Positions 9,142 to 19,500 are shown, numbered from the stretch's first letter. The stretch is DNA of 64,000 nt from Methyloversatilis sp. (GCF_030698125.1 NZ_JAUYNV010000006.1:62001-126000), one strand, 5' to 3'. The notes: generated from the sequence alone by a model not told the origin. Numbers and translations: made by a program.

Positions 9142-10389
9142 ATGGCTCGCATACTGGTGGTCGACGACGAGATGGGCATCCGGGAGTTGCTGTCCGAAAT
9201 CCTGCGGGACGAAGGGCACGACGTGACACTGGCAGAGAATGCGGCTGCCGCACGCAGTGCGCGGCTCGCCGCACGACCCGATCTGGTGCTGCTGGACATC
9301 TGGATGCCCGACACCGACGGCATCACGCTGTTGAAGGAATGGGCCTCGGGCGGGCAGCTGACGATGCCGGTCATCATGATGTCCGGTCACGGCACCATCG
9401 ATTCGGCGGTCGAGGCGACACGCATCGGCGCGCTCGACTTCCTCGAAAAGCCGATCGCACTGGCCAAGCTGCTGTCCAGCGTGAAGCGCGCGCTGATCCG
9501 CAGTGCGCCGGCCGAACAGCGCCCGGCCGCACCTTCGCTGGCCGGCATCACGCGCGGTGGTCCGCTGCGCGACCTGCGCCGCCGGCTGGAACAGATGGCC
9601 AGCCGCTCGCGCATCATCATGCTGCGCTGCGGGCCGTCGAGCTTCGCCGAACTGGCCGCGCGCACGCTGGCGGTGCCGGGACGGCGCTGGATCGAACTGG
9701 CCGGCATCCCGGGCGCCATCACGCAGGAACAGCTCGACGCGGCGCGCGGCGGCGTGATCCACGCGGGCGACATCGGCACGCTGTCGCGCATGCAGCAGAA
9801 GAACCTCGCCTTCGCGGTCGACCGGCTGGAGCGGCTCGACGCGAAACTGATCGCCAGCTGTGCCCAGCAGCCGGCGGAGCTGCAGGCGGCTGGCTGGGAC
9901 GATGCCGTGCTGTCGCGGCTGTTCGACGTCGTGCTGCCGCTGCCGACGCTGGCCGAGCTGCGCGACGAAATCGGCGATCTGGCCGACGACGTGCTCAAAC
10001 ACATGGCGGACGCGGGCGAAATTCCGGTGCGCGCGCTGGCCGAGTCGGCCCGCCCGTTGCTGCGCCAGCACCCGTGGCCGGGCGGTTACGCAGAACTGGT
10101 GTCGGCGCTGCGCTCGGCCGCGCTGGCCACCCTCGACGACGATCTGGACGCGAGCGCGCTGCGCGCGCTGCTGCGCCCGGCCGGCAACGCGGCACTGCCC
10201 GGCCTGAACCAGCCGTTGCGCGATGCGCGCGAGGCGTTCGAGCGGCTGTACTTCGAACACCACATGGAACGCGAAGGCGGCAACATGACCCGGCTGGCCG
10301 AGCGCTCCGGGCTGGAGCGCACCCACCTGTACCGCAAGCTCAAACAGCTCGGGCTGCCGGTCGGCCGGCGCACCGAGCATCAGGAGTGA
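9142..10389 (+). CDS. ntrX: NtrX-type response regulator with degenerate AAA+ domain
   Basis: Cognate regulator of NtrY, 415 residues. The receiver domain (1-120) is intact: acidic pocket DDE at 8-10, phospho-acceptor Asp52 and Lys103. A Fis-type helix-turn-helix closes the protein (about 365-410: GGNMTRLAERSGLERTHLYR). The central region, where sigma-54 activators carry an AAA+ ATPase, lacks recognisable Walker A and GAFTGA sequences. Its Walker B equivalent reads GGVIHAGDIGTLSRMQQ, so ATP hydrolysis and sigma-54 remodelling are not expected. It is presumably a classical DNA-binding regulator. The ATG at 9142 follows a CAGGAAAA ribosome-binding site; the longer frame upstream is ntrY out of frame. 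Confidence 0.9.
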   Translation: MARILVVDDEMGIRELLSEILRDEGHDVTLAENAAAARSARLAARPDLVLLDIWMPDTDGITLLKEWASGGQLTMPVIMMSGHGTIDSAVEATRIGALDFLEKPIALAKLLSSVKRALIRSAPAEQRPAAPSLAGITRGGPLRDLRRRLEQMASRSRIIMLRCGPSSFAELAARTLAVPGRRWIELAGIPGAITQEQLDAARGGVIHAGDIGTLSRMQQKNLAFAVDRLERLDAKLIASCAQQPAELQAAGWDDAVLSRLFDVVLPLPTLAELRDEIGDLADDVLKHMADAGEIPVRALAESARPLLRQHPWPGGYAELVSALRSAALATLDDDLDASALRALLRPAGNAALPGLNQPLRDAREAFERLYFEHHMEREGGNMTRLAERSGLERTHLYRKLKQLGLPVGRRTEHQE

Positions 10390-10462
10390 AATACGGGGCT
10401 GAACGGCACGCGTGAGCCGCAGGACCGAACCGGAAGCCCGGGCAGAATCGGCCCGGGCGCCG

Positions 10463-11284
10463 TCAGGCGCGCTGGCGGAACGTCAGGTAATACACCCCGG
10501 CGACCAGGATGCTGCCGCCGACGATGTTGCCCAGCGTCGCCGCGACCAGATTGCCGGCCAGCCCGGCCGCGGTCAGGCCGGACAGATCGACGCCTGCCGG
10601 CAGCACGCCGTTGGCGTGCAGCAGCATGCCCATCGGAATGAAATACATGTTGGCGATGCAGTGTTCGAAGCCGGCGGCGACGAAGGCCGACACCGGAAAC
10701 ACGATGGCCAGCACCTTGTCGGTCACGCTGCGCCCGGCGGTCGCCAGCCAGACCGCGAGGCAGACCAGGGCGTTGCACAGGATGCCCTTCACGAACACGA
10801 CCAGGAAAGGCGTCGCCGTTTTGGCCGCCGCCACCTTCACATAGGTTTCGGCCACCGCGCCACCGTTCATGTCGCCGTGATGCGACAGGAACACCAGTGC
10901 CACCATGCCCAGCGCGCCGACCGCATTCGCCACATAGACAATGGCCCAGTTGCGCGCCAGCAGGCTGAACGGGATGCGCCCTTCGGCCCAGGCCATGACC
11001 AGGAAATTGTTGCCGGTGAACAACTCGGCGCCGGCCACGGCAACCAGGATGAGGCCGAGCGAGAAGGCCAGCCCGCCGAGCACACGGGTCAGCGCAAAAC
11101 CGAGCGAGGCATCGCTGGCCACCAGCGTGAAATACAGCGCACCGAAGCCGATGAAGGCGCCGGCCAGCACACCGAGCATGAACATCGTGCGTACCGGCAG
11201 GTTGGCTTTGACGATGCCGATGTTCTCGACCTTCTCGGCAATCTCCTTCGGCGAGTAGAGATCGATCCCCAGATTGCTGGCCAT
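10463..11284 (-). CDS. Formate/nitrite transporter (FNT) family channel
   Basis: Inner-membrane pentameric channel for small monovalent anions such as formate or nitrite. The 273-residue protein has six predicted membrane helices and FNT signatures: GAELFTGNN in the third helix region and GFEHCIANMYFIPMG carrying the family's central His. The start at 11284 has a strong AAGGAG site 10 nt upstream; a longer upstream frame is not credible. The substrate cannot be decided from sequence alone. It sits alone, transcribed towards ntrX, so nitrogen-related transport (nitrite) is a reasonable inference but unproven. Confidence 0.92.
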   Translation of the reverse strand: MASNLGIDLYSPKEIAEKVENIGIVKANLPVRTMFMLGVLAGAFIGFGALYFTLVASDASLGFALTRVLGGLAFSLGLILVAVAGAELFTGNNFLVMAWAEGRIPFSLLARNWAIVYVANAVGALGMVALVFLSHHGDMNGGAVAETYVKVAAAKTATPFLVVFVKGILCNALVCLAVWLATAGRSVTDKVLAIVFPVSAFVAAGFEHCIANMYFIPMGMLLHANGVLPAGVDLSGLTAAGLAGNLVAATLGNIVGGSILVAGVYYLTFRQRA

Positions 11285-11603
11285 GCCTGCTCCTTGTCGG
11301 TTTTGTGTGCGGAACCCGTCTCGCGCGGGCAGGCCGACAGTGTAGGATGCTGTCCGTGACGCCGGTAGATAGCCGGCCCCGCGGCAGCCCACCAGTTCGC
11401 TCGCCGCGTGGAACATGCACCACAGAAGTCAGCCAGACGCACAGTGCCGGTGAGCAATCCGCCCGCCGGCCCGCGCACCCGCCGGACCACCCGTCACGGC
11501 CAAGCGTCGCACGAAAACCCCTGACCGGCCTTCTCCGCAGCGCTGCGGAGCAGCACCGGCTTTCGGGTTCAACGCCCTCTCTTGACATTGACGGAGTACG
11601 ACC
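11285..11603. other. Divergent intergenic region, FNT / GlcG-like gene
   Basis: About 320 nt between two divergently transcribed genes. It must hold both promoters, but I cannot place boxes with confidence. The main structured element is an 18-nt perfect palindrome at 11533-11550, listed separately. No ORF here has a believable protein. Confidence 0.5.
11533..11550. promoter_or_regulatory. 18-nt perfect palindrome, possible operator
   Basis: CTCCGCAGCGCTGCGGAG is self-complementary over its whole length. It lies 54 nt before the start of the GlcG/HbpS-like gene and about 250 nt from the divergent FNT gene. It could bind a dimeric regulator or fold into a hairpin in the 5' untranslated region. 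No U-tract follows, so it is not a simple terminator. Confidence 0.4.
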
Positions 11604-12023
11604 ATGAGAACCCGCCTCACCCTGACGCTCGACGACGCGCGGCAGATTGCGGCCGCGGCGGAAGCCGAAGCCCTGAAACGCAACTGGCCCGTCACCATCG
11701 CCATCGTCGACGACGGCGGCAACCTGATGTGGCTGCAGCGCCTTGACGGTGCGCCGCCGATGAGCACCCAGATCGCACCCGAGAAGGCCCGCACCTGCGC
11801 ACTGGCGCGCAAGCCGAGCAAGGCGATCGAGGACGTGGTCAATAGCGGTCGTCTGGCCGCATTGCGCATGCCGGTGCTGCCGCTGGAAGGCGGCGAAATG
11901 ATCATCGTGGACGGCGAATGCGTCGGCGGAGTCGGCGTATCGGGCGTGAAGTCCAGCGAGGATGCCATCGTCGCCCGCACCGGTATCTCGGCCATCGGCG
12001 CAAGCTGGGAACTGCCGATCTGA
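11604..12023 (+). CDS. GlcG/HbpS-family heme-binding-like protein
   Basis: 139-residue protein of the GlcG/HbpS (formerly DUF336) family, recognised from LTLDDARQIAAAAEAEA at the N-terminus, VTIAIVDDGGNLMWLQRLDGA and the C-terminal GGVGVSGVKSSEDAIVA. Members bind heme or degrade small molecules, or accompany alcohol and glycolate oxidation genes; none of these roles is proven here. No signal peptide is evident. A GGAG site precedes the ATG. It stands alone between divergent and convergent neighbours. Confidence 0.85.
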   Translation: MRTRLTLTLDDARQIAAAAEAEALKRNWPVTIAIVDDGGNLMWLQRLDGAPPMSTQIAPEKARTCALARKPSKAIEDVVNSGRLAALRMPVLPLEGGEMIIVDGECVGGVGVSGVKSSEDAIVARTGISAIGASWELPI

Positions 12024-12226
12024 CGAGCCCTGTGGGTGCGGACCTTGCCGGAGCGGCGCCCCAGATTTACGCCATGCCGTAAACGCAGGGCCGTGGGAGC
12101 GACGTCCCCGTCGCGATCAGTGCGGTGACCATCACCGTGCGCAGTGCGCATCGCGGCGAGGGCGGAGCGGGGGTTCAGGCGAGCACTGCTCGCCGCCGCC
12201 TGCTCGCCGCCAGCACTGGCCGCAGC

Positions 12227-14452
12227 TCAGCGGCCGAACAGCCCTTTCAGCTTGTCGCCGACCTGTTCCTGCACCTTGTCACGGGCTTTTTCCTGCAGTT
12301 TCTGGCTCTGTTGTTCGACCGCCTTTCTGGCGGCGCCCTTCACCAGATCGCCGAACTCGATCTTGTAGTCGAGGCTGGCGAATGGTCCGTACAGGCGCAC
12401 CGGCACCGTCACGCCCCTGAGCTCGTCTGCCGCGCGGCCGTCCTGTCCCTTGCTGGTCGCGGCCAGCGTCACGCGCGCGAGGTAATCCACACTTTCGTCC
12501 GGCAGATTGACGGTCCCGGCGCCGGCCAGCCGCAGAAAGGGCGAACTGGCCGTCAGATCCGAATTGCGGGCGATGCCGTCGTCGATGCGGAAGCTGGCGC
12601 TGAGCGCTGAAAAGTCGGTCTTTTCGGTGGCACTGGCCTGCTGAACGGTGGCGCCGCCGCCCAGTTTCGCCTTCGCTTCGCGCAGGCTTTTTGCCAGATT
12701 GATGCCGCGGATGGCGCCGTCGCGCAGCTTCAGCGAGGCACTGCCACCGAGCGCACGTTTCAGGGCACCGACCGTCGTACCCGCCGTCGCGACATCCAGC
12801 ATGACCGTGCCGCGCCCTTCGAGCAGGTCCTTGCCGGCGGCGTCGCGGATCAGCGGATGCACGTCGACATCCGACAGCGTCTGCTTGAGCGCGATGCGGT
12901 TGCCATCGGCATTCAGGCTGAGCGCTCCGCTGGCAGCGCCCTGATACAGCGCGGCCGAGTAGGGCGACACCTCCAGCTTGCCGTTCGCCGCCTTCACGTT
13001 CAGCGTCATCTTTGTCATTTTCACGCCGGCCAGTTGCAGCGCACCGATGCGCACGCTGCCGCTGGCATTGATGCCGCGCAGCGCGGACAGGTCGACCGGG
13101 GTGTCGTCCGGGTTGCCGGCGGCGGGTCCGGCCGCTGCGGGCGGGCGATAACGATCGAGATCGAGCTGGTCGATGTCGACATCGAAGGTCAGCGCCAGCG
13201 GTTGCAGACGGGTCGCGGCGAGCTTGAGCAGGATGTGGCTGTCGTCGAGCTGCGTGTCGAGATCAAGCGCTGCGGTCTGCGCCTTGAGGTCTGCGCGCGC
13301 AGAGCCCTTGACCGGAAGCTTGACGCTTTTCATCGGCAACGAGGGGTATGCGATGTCGATCGAGCCGTCCAGCGCCGACAGCTCGCCGGACGGCCCGTCC
13401 AGTTGAATGTTCAGAGGCGAGGCGAGGGCGGCCTTGACGGTGGCGGTGTCCAGACGGGCGTCCAGCGCCAGCGTCAGTCCGTCGACCCGGATCGCCTGCG
13501 CGTTGCCTTCGATGCCCTTGAGCTGCAACTTGATGTCCGCCATGCGGGCGCTCGAATCGATCTTCGCAGTCAGGCCGATTTCGTCGCTGCGGGCGCCGCC
13601 GGCATCGAGTTGCAGCGCAGGCGCGGCCAGTTTCGCCGACAGCGCTTCGCCGGCCCGCGTGGCGGACAGGTCAAGCGCCAGCTTCCGGATGTCGATGCGG
13701 CCATCGGCGCCGGCTTCGAGCCGATCCGAGGTCAGCGCGGCACGCAGATCCGTCAGGTCGAACAGCGTGCCGTCCATCGTCGCGCTCAGCGCTTCAAGCG
13801 CGAAGCGCTGCGCCGGCAGGTCATAGTCGTAGCCGGCGGCCAGCACGATGCGCGCGTCGGCCGTCGGCTGCGCCGACGACCAGCGCGCCGCCATGTCGAG
13901 CCTGCCGCGCGCTGCATTCGACAGCTTGCCGACCGACAGTTCGATGTCGTCCAGCGTGTGCGCCGCACCGCTGCCCTCGTCGCGGAAAGCGAGCGCCGAA
14001 CGCGACAGCTTCAGCCCCGCGATATCGAAGCGGACCGGCGAGCTCTCGTCCTTCTCGGCCGAGAGCAGGTCTTCGAAGTTGAACGAGCCGTCCTTGTACC
14101 GGATCAGCGTGACGCTCGCCCCCTCGACCCGGATTTCATCGACCACCAGCGACCCCGACAGCAGCGGCAGCACGGCGACGGATACGCGCGCACCGTCGAT
14201 GGCCGCAAAACGCTCGGTCGAATTGTGTTCGGACAACGCGGTGCGGCCCAGCTTGAGGCCGAGGTTCGGGTAGAAGGACAGGTCGACATCGCCTTCGATG
14301 TCCAGCGTGCGCTGCTTCTGTTCGAGCACGACCCGCCTGAGTTCTTCCTTCACGCGGACGGCATCGAAGGTGATCGCCACGTACAGCACGGCCGCAGCGA
14401 GCAGCGCAGCGACGCCGCCGAGCGCGAAAGCGGCAAGCTTGAGTATCTTCAT
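12227..14452 (-). CDS. AsmA family envelope protein
   Basis: 741-residue protein with one N-terminal membrane helix (about 5-28: LAAFALGGVAALLAAAVLYVAI) and an otherwise extracytoplasmic beta-rich body. The AsmA N-terminal domain covers FDAVRVKEELRRVVLEQ through the DGSFNFEDLL region. The conserved AsmA C-terminal domain includes SASLKLRDGAIRGINLAKS. The tail is a charged helical segment ending KLKGLFGR. AsmA-like proteins bridge the periplasm and are implicated in phospholipid transport and outer-membrane biogenesis. The start at 14452 has GGAGAAG upstream. It is divergent from mscL across 229 nt and convergent with the GlcG-like gene. Confidence 0.88.
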   Translation of the reverse strand: MKILKLAAFALGGVAALLAAAVLYVAITFDAVRVKEELRRVVLEQKQRTLDIEGDVDLSFYPNLGLKLGRTALSEHNSTERFAAIDGARVSVAVLPLLSGSLVVDEIRVEGASVTLIRYKDGSFNFEDLLSAEKDESSPVRFDIAGLKLSRSALAFRDEGSGAAHTLDDIELSVGKLSNAARGRLDMAARWSSAQPTADARIVLAAGYDYDLPAQRFALEALSATMDGTLFDLTDLRAALTSDRLEAGADGRIDIRKLALDLSATRAGEALSAKLAAPALQLDAGGARSDEIGLTAKIDSSARMADIKLQLKGIEGNAQAIRVDGLTLALDARLDTATVKAALASPLNIQLDGPSGELSALDGSIDIAYPSLPMKSVKLPVKGSARADLKAQTAALDLDTQLDDSHILLKLAATRLQPLALTFDVDIDQLDLDRYRPPAAAGPAAGNPDDTPVDLSALRGINASGSVRIGALQLAGVKMTKMTLNVKAANGKLEVSPYSAALYQGAASGALSLNADGNRIALKQTLSDVDVHPLIRDAAGKDLLEGRGTVMLDVATAGTTVGALKRALGGSASLKLRDGAIRGINLAKSLREAKAKLGGGATVQQASATEKTDFSALSASFRIDDGIARNSDLTASSPFLRLAGAGTVNLPDESVDYLARVTLAATSKGQDGRAADELRGVTVPVRLYGPFASLDYKIEFGDLVKGAARKAVEQQSQKLQEKARDKVQEQVGDKLKGLFGR

Positions 14453-14681
14453 GCCTTCTCCATACGAAACAGACCGGCTGATGACACGTGCCGCGTTGCC
14501 GGACGGTGCTCGATCCGGCTGACGCATGCGGCACGGTGGCTGGCGAGCGTATCAGAGATGGCGGAAGGCAGCCCGGACCGGCGGCACGCCGGCCGTGTGC
14601 TATCTTCCTCGCCGCCGGAAGTCACCGGTTCGCGCGCGCCGCCTGCGCGCGAATGGCACCCATATCAACAAGGAGATCAGC

Positions 14682-15113
14682 ATGAGCTTCGTTTCGGAAT
14701 TCAAGGCGTTCGCCATGAAGGGCAATGTCGTCGACCTCGCGGTGGGCGTCATCATCGGCGCAGCCTTCGGCAAGATCGTTGACTCGATCGTCGCCGACCT
14801 GATCATGCCCATCGTGGGTGCGATATTCGGTGGCCTGGATTTCAGCCAGTTCTTCATCGTGCTCAAGGACATTCCGCCCGGTGTGCCGGAAACGCTGGCC
14901 GACCTGAAGAAGGCGGGCGTACCGGTGTTCGCCTGGGGCAGCTTCCTGACGATCGCGCTGAACTTCCTCATTCTTGCCTTCATCATCTTCATCATGGTGA
15001 AGCAGATCAACCGGCTCAAGCGTGAAGAGGCGGCCGCACCGGCGGCGGCACCGGCGGAGCCGCCCGAAGAGGTCGTGCTGCTGCGCCAGATCCGCGACTC
15101 GCTGTCGAAGTAG
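14682..15113 (+). CDS. mscL: Large-conductance mechanosensitive channel MscL
   Basis: Pentameric inner-membrane channel that opens under membrane tension and protects against hypo-osmotic shock. The 143-residue length is typical. It has an N-terminal amphipathic helix ([15 protein letters not shown]), a first membrane helix with the pore-lining [20 protein letters not shown] stretch, a periplasmic loop, a second helix ([19 protein letters not shown]) and a cytoplasmic bundle ending [11 protein letters not shown]. An Ala/Pro-rich linker separates the second helix from the bundle. AAGGAG precedes the ATG. A perfect terminator hairpin follows the stop. Confidence 0.97.
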   Translation: MSFVSEFKAFAMKGNVVDLAVGVIIGAAFGKIVDSIVADLIMPIVGAIFGGLDFSQFFIVLKDIPPGVPETLADLKKAGVPVFAWGSFLTIALNFLILAFIIFIMVKQINRLKREEAAAPAAAPAEPPEEVVLLRQIRDSLSK

Positions 15114-15125
15114 TCCGCACCGCAC

Positions 15126-15162
15126 ACAACAAAAAAGGAGCCGATGGCTCCTTTTTTGTTGT
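15126..15162. terminator. Bidirectional rho-independent terminator
   Basis: A 17-bp perfect stem, ACAACAAAAAAGGAGCC at 15126-15142 paired with 15146-15162, closes over the loop GAT. The GC-rich top flanked by A6 and T6 tracts works in both directions. It separates mscL (plus strand) from the response regulator gene (minus strand). Confidence 0.92.
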
Positions 15163-15182
15163 CGGTCCGCGAGCGGTGCAGC

Positions 15183-15968
15183 TCAGTCGACCGCTTCGCC
15201 CTCGGTCGGACGGGTATCGCTCGACACCCGCTCCAGCCGGTAACCATAGTTGTAGGTCGACGCCAGTCGATAACCATTCTCCGGACGCAGGGCGAGCTTG
15301 GAGCGCACGCGCGACATGTGGGTATCGACGGTGCGTGTCGGCACATCGCCCTTGCGGCCCCACAACGATTCCAGCAGGTGGCCGCGCGACACCAGGCGAC
15401 CGACGTTGCGGAACAGGAATACGGCCAGTTCGAACTCGCGTTCGGTCAGGTCGACCACCTCGTTGTGCAGGCGAGCCGTGTGCGAATTCAGATCGAAATG
15501 GTAGGGCTCGGCTTCGACCACCGGCTGGTCTGCCGGCGGGCGGCTGCGGCGCAGCACGGCTTCGATCCGGGTCAGCAGTTCCAGGCGTCGCGCCGGCTTG
15601 ACGATGTAGTCGTCGGCGCCCGCTGCCAGCGCGGTGACGATGTCGTTCTCGTCCTGCCGCGCCGTCACGAAAATGACCGGTGTCTGCAGCTGGCGCTCGT
15701 TGCGCAGCCAGCGCAGCACATCGGCACCCGGCAGGTCGGGCAATTCCCAGTCGATCAGCAGCAGGTCGTAACTTTCACGCACCGCTTCGCGCATCAGGTC
15801 ACGGGAACGCATGAACACATGCACGTCGTGGCCTGCGGCACGCAGCCAGGTGCCCAGTATTTCAACCTGGACCGGGTCGTCTTCCAGCAAAGCTATTCGG
15901 GCAGTCTGCACGGCGGGATCTGTATCCGTAGAAATGAGCGGGTCACACTGGGTTGACGGCAGGCGCAT
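15183..15968 (-). CDS. OmpR-family response regulator, orphan
   Basis: 261-residue two-domain regulator. The receiver domain (about 20-140) has the acidic pair in LLEDDP, the phospho-acceptor Asp in LLLIDWELPD, the conserved Thr in VIFVTARQ and Lys in YIVKPARR. A winged-helix OmpR/PhoB DNA-binding domain follows (DLTEREFELAVFLFRNVG; TRTVDTHMSRVRSKL; STYNYGYRLE). No histidine kinase gene is adjacent, so its partner is unknown. The start is uncertain: the ATG at 15968 lacks a clear ribosome-binding site, and a GTG at 15911, directly before the receiver, is an alternative. Confidence 0.87.
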   Translation of the reverse strand: MRLPSTQCDPLISTDTDPAVQTARIALLEDDPVQVEILGTWLRAAGHDVHVFMRSRDLMREAVRESYDLLLIDWELPDLPGADVLRWLRNERQLQTPVIFVTARQDENDIVTALAAGADDYIVKPARRLELLTRIEAVLRRSRPPADQPVVEAEPYHFDLNSHTARLHNEVVDLTEREFELAVFLFRNVGRLVSRGHLLESLWGRKGDVPTRTVDTHMSRVRSKLALRPENGYRLASTYNYGYRLERVSSDTRPTEGEAVD

Positions 15969-16058
15969 CGCGGACTGAAGGGCCGGAATGCATGATAAAT
16001 GCCGCGCAAAGCGTGACCGGATACCGCTCAATGAGCATTCGAGTATGCCACAGCGGGG

Positions 16059-16559
16059 TCAGCAGCCCTTCGCGGCGTCGAAGTGCGCAATCATCCACCG
16101 CAGATAGCGCATCGCTGAGGGGTCGCCGGGCGCGGGCGCCCACGGTGCGAGCTCGTCGATATCGAGTGGCCGATAGGGTCCCGACTTGGCTTCGAACATG
16201 ACCGAGCCCGATTCAAGCGAAACCAGGCTGTGATACTGGCCATGGCCGATATCGATGCCGCAGGCGTCGCCCGCACCCAGCCGGTGCACAGACTGCACGG
16301 CGCCCGCGGCGTCGAACAGGATGCAGCCGAAACGGCCGCGCAGACACAGGATGGTTTCATCCTTAGCCGGATCCAGGTGGCGATGCGGCTGGACGTAACT
16401 GTCCGGCTCGACGGCATTGAGCAGGCGGTGCGCCGGATGGCCGTCATGCGGATGCAGGTTGTCGTTCATGCGCCGGCGCGGGCTGGCCTGCGCCCGGGCA
16501 GTGAGTGCGTCGAGCGCGGCCAGGTCGATCAGGCGGGTGCGCGACGAATGCTCAGGCAT
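16059..16559 (-). CDS. WbuC-type cupin metalloprotein
   Basis: 166-residue cupin-fold protein resembling WbuC. It has the RRRMNDNLHPHDGHPAHR segment, the metal-binding cupin motif YVQPHRHLDPAKDETI and downstream strands with GDACGIDIGHGQYHSLVSLE. The His cluster and Glu suggest a bound metal ion. WbuC proteins are found near surface-polysaccharide genes in enterobacteria, but their activity is undefined. Here the ATG overlaps the dnaE stop by 8 nt (ATGCCTGA), so it is translated from the dnaE message. This pairing tells little about function. Confidence 0.82.
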   Translation of the reverse strand: MPEHSSRTRLIDLAALDALTARAQASPRRRMNDNLHPHDGHPAHRLLNAVEPDSYVQPHRHLDPAKDETILCLRGRFGCILFDAAGAVQSVHRLGAGDACGIDIGHGQYHSLVSLESGSVMFEAKSGPYRPLDIDELAPWAPAPGDPSAMRYLRWMIAHFDAAKGC

Positions 16560-19500
16560 AGGTGACGCCGACCGATTCAGGCGGCAGCCAGTCACGCAGC
16601 CCGTCGAACAAGGCGTCGTCCAGCCGCACGCGCCACTGGTCGCCAAAATCGAGGGGTGCGATGGCCTGGCCGCTGCTGTAGTGCAGCCGCACCCGGCAGC
16701 CGCCTTCGGCGCGGAACGGTTCGAGCAGGCTGCGCAGGCGTGCGCAGGCCGCGCGCGCACCGCCTGCGCCGGCCACTTCGCCATTGACCCGGAGTTCGAG
16801 CCGGCGGGCGAAGCGGGCGCGCGCCTCGCCGGCGGTCAGCAGGCTTTCGGCAACCACGCGCATCGAATTGGAGTAGTCGTCGAACTGCGCGCGGCCTTCG
16901 ATCACCAGCACTTCGTCCTCGCGCAGCTTGTTGCGCGAAGCGTCGAAAAGCTCATTGAACACCGACACCTCGACCTGCGCCGTGCCGTCGTCGAGCACGA
17001 CGAAAGCCATCTTGCCGCGGCGCGTCATCTGCACACGCGAACTGACGACCAACCCCGCTACCACGGTCGGATCGCGCGACGATTCGAGCTGTGCCAGCTT
17101 GCGCCGCGCAAAGCGCGAAAACTCTTGCGCATAGCTGTTGAACGGGTGACCGGACAGATAGAAGCCCAGCGCCTGCTTTTCGTTCTGCAGCTTTTCGCGT
17201 TCATTCCACGGCTTGCAACTCACGTACTCGGGGGCGCGTGTGCCGACCCCCGTCGGTGCGTCGTCGAACAGGCCGCCCTGATGCGCGTTGGCGGCCGCCT
17301 GTTCGGCCGCTTCCATGGCGAGTGCAACGCTGGACATCAGGATGTTGCGGTCCGGGTCGGCGCCCTCGCGGGTCGCGTCGAAGGCGCCGGCGCGGATCAG
17401 CGCCTCGATCGTGCGGCGGTTTACCGTGCGGCGGTCGACGCGCAGGCAGAAGTCGAACAGGTCCTTGAACGGCCCGCCGCCGGTGCGCGCTTCGATGATG
17501 GCCGTGACCGCCTGTTCGCCGGTGCCCTTCACCGCACCCAGGCCATAGCGGATTTCGCTGCGCGACACCGGCACGAAGCGGTATTCGGAGCGGTTGATGT
17601 CGGGCGGCAGCACGGTCAGCCGGTTTTTCTTCGCGTCGAGGAAGAAAATGTTCACGGTGTCGGTGTTGTCCATGTCGGACGACAGCGACGCCGCCATGAA
17701 GGCCGCGCAGTGGTGCGCCTTCAGCCAGGCCGTGTGATAGGTGACGACGGCATAGGCGGCGGTGTGCGACTTGTTGAAGCCGTATTCCGCAAACTTCGTC
17801 ATCAGGTCGAACAGCTGTTCGGCCAGCGCCGGGTCATAACCCTTGGTGGCGGCACCGGCGGCGATGGTTTCGCGGTGCTTGGCCATTTCCTCCGGCTTCT
17901 TCTTGCCCATGGCGCGGCGCAGCATGTCCGCACCGCCAAGCGTGTAGCCGCCGATGATCTGCGAAATCTGCATCACCTGTTCCTGATACACGATGACGCC
18001 ATAGGTCGGCGACAGGCAGCCTTCGAGATCGGGATGGAAGTAGTCGATCGCCTGCTGACCCTTCTTGCGCAGGATGAAGTCATCGACCATGCCGGAGCCG
18101 AGCGGCCCCGGGCGGTACAGCGCGAGCACGGCGATGATGTCCTCGAAACGGTCCGGGGCGAGTTTGGACAGCAGCTTCTTCATGCCTTCCGATTCCAGTT
18201 GGAAGATGGCCGTGGTGTTGGCTTCCTTCAGCACCTGGTAGGCGGCCGGATCGGTAAAGGGCAGGCTCAGCAGATCCGGTCGCTCGCCGGTCATGCGCTC
18301 GATGTAGTCGACGGCCAGTTCGATGATGGTGAGGTTGCGCAGGCCCAGAAAGTCGAACTTCACCAGACCGATGGCTTCGACGTCGTCCTTGTCGAACTGG
18401 CTGACCGGCGCCGCGTCGTCGCCGTCCTGCTGGTACAGCGGACAGAAATCGGTCAGCTTGCCGGGCGCGATCAGCACGCCGCCGGCGTGCATGCCGACAT
18501 TGCGCGCCAGCCCCTCCAGCGGCTCGGCCAGGCGCAGCAGTTCGCGCACTTCCTCCTCGTTCTGCTCCCGCTCGGCCAGCTGCGGCGCCTGTTCGCGCGC
18601 CTCGGCCAGCGACAGCGGCTTGTTCTGCACCACCGGAATCAGCTTCGACAGCTGGTCGCAGAAGTTGTAGCCCATGTCGAGCACGCGGCCGACGTCGCGG
18701 ATGACCGCACGCGACGCCATCGTGCCGTAGGTGGCGATCTGGCTCACTGCGTCGGCACCGTACTTCTGGCGCACATACTCGATCACCATCCAGCGCTTGT
18801 CCTGGCAGAAGTCGACGTCGAAGTCGGGCATCGACACCCGTTCCGGATTCAGGAAGCGTTCGAACAGCAGTGCATAGGCCAGCGGATCGAGATCGGTGAT
18901 GCCCAGCGAGTAGGCGACCAGCGAGCCGGCCCCCGAGCCGCGACCCGGCCCGACCGGCACGCCGTTCTTCTTGGCCCAGTTGATGAAGTCGGCCACGATC
19001 AGGAAGTAGCCGGGGAAGCCCATCTGGATGATGGTGTCGCACTCGAACCTGAGCCGCGCCTCGTATTCGTCGCGTCTCGCCGCACGCACCGCTTCGTCCG
19101 GAAACAGCAGCGCCAGCCGTGTTTCCAGACCGGCCTTCGCCTCGGCGATCATGAAATCGTCGATCGTCATGCCCGGTGGCGTCGGAAACTGTGGCAGATA
19201 GTTCTTGCCCAGCGTCAGCGTGAGATTGCAGCGGCGCGCGATCTCGACCGTGTTGTCCAGCGCTTCGGGGATGTCGGCGAACAGTTCGGCCATTTCGGCC
19301 GAGGTCTTGAAGTACTGCTGTTCGGTGAAATCGCGCGGCCGGCGCTTGTCGGTCAGCACATAGCCCTGGGCGATGCACACGCGCGCCTCGTGCGCCTTGT
19401 AATCGTCCGGCGCCATGAACTGCACCGGGTGTGTGGCCACCACCGGAATGCCGGTTTCGATGGCCAGCGCGCACGCATCGGCCACATACACCTCGGTGTT

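Noticed and set aside
12857-14782. 641-codon plus-strand open frame opposite the AsmA gene
   Set aside because: Antisense shadow; Arg/Gln-rich translation with no motif, while the minus-strand AsmA protein has clear domains.
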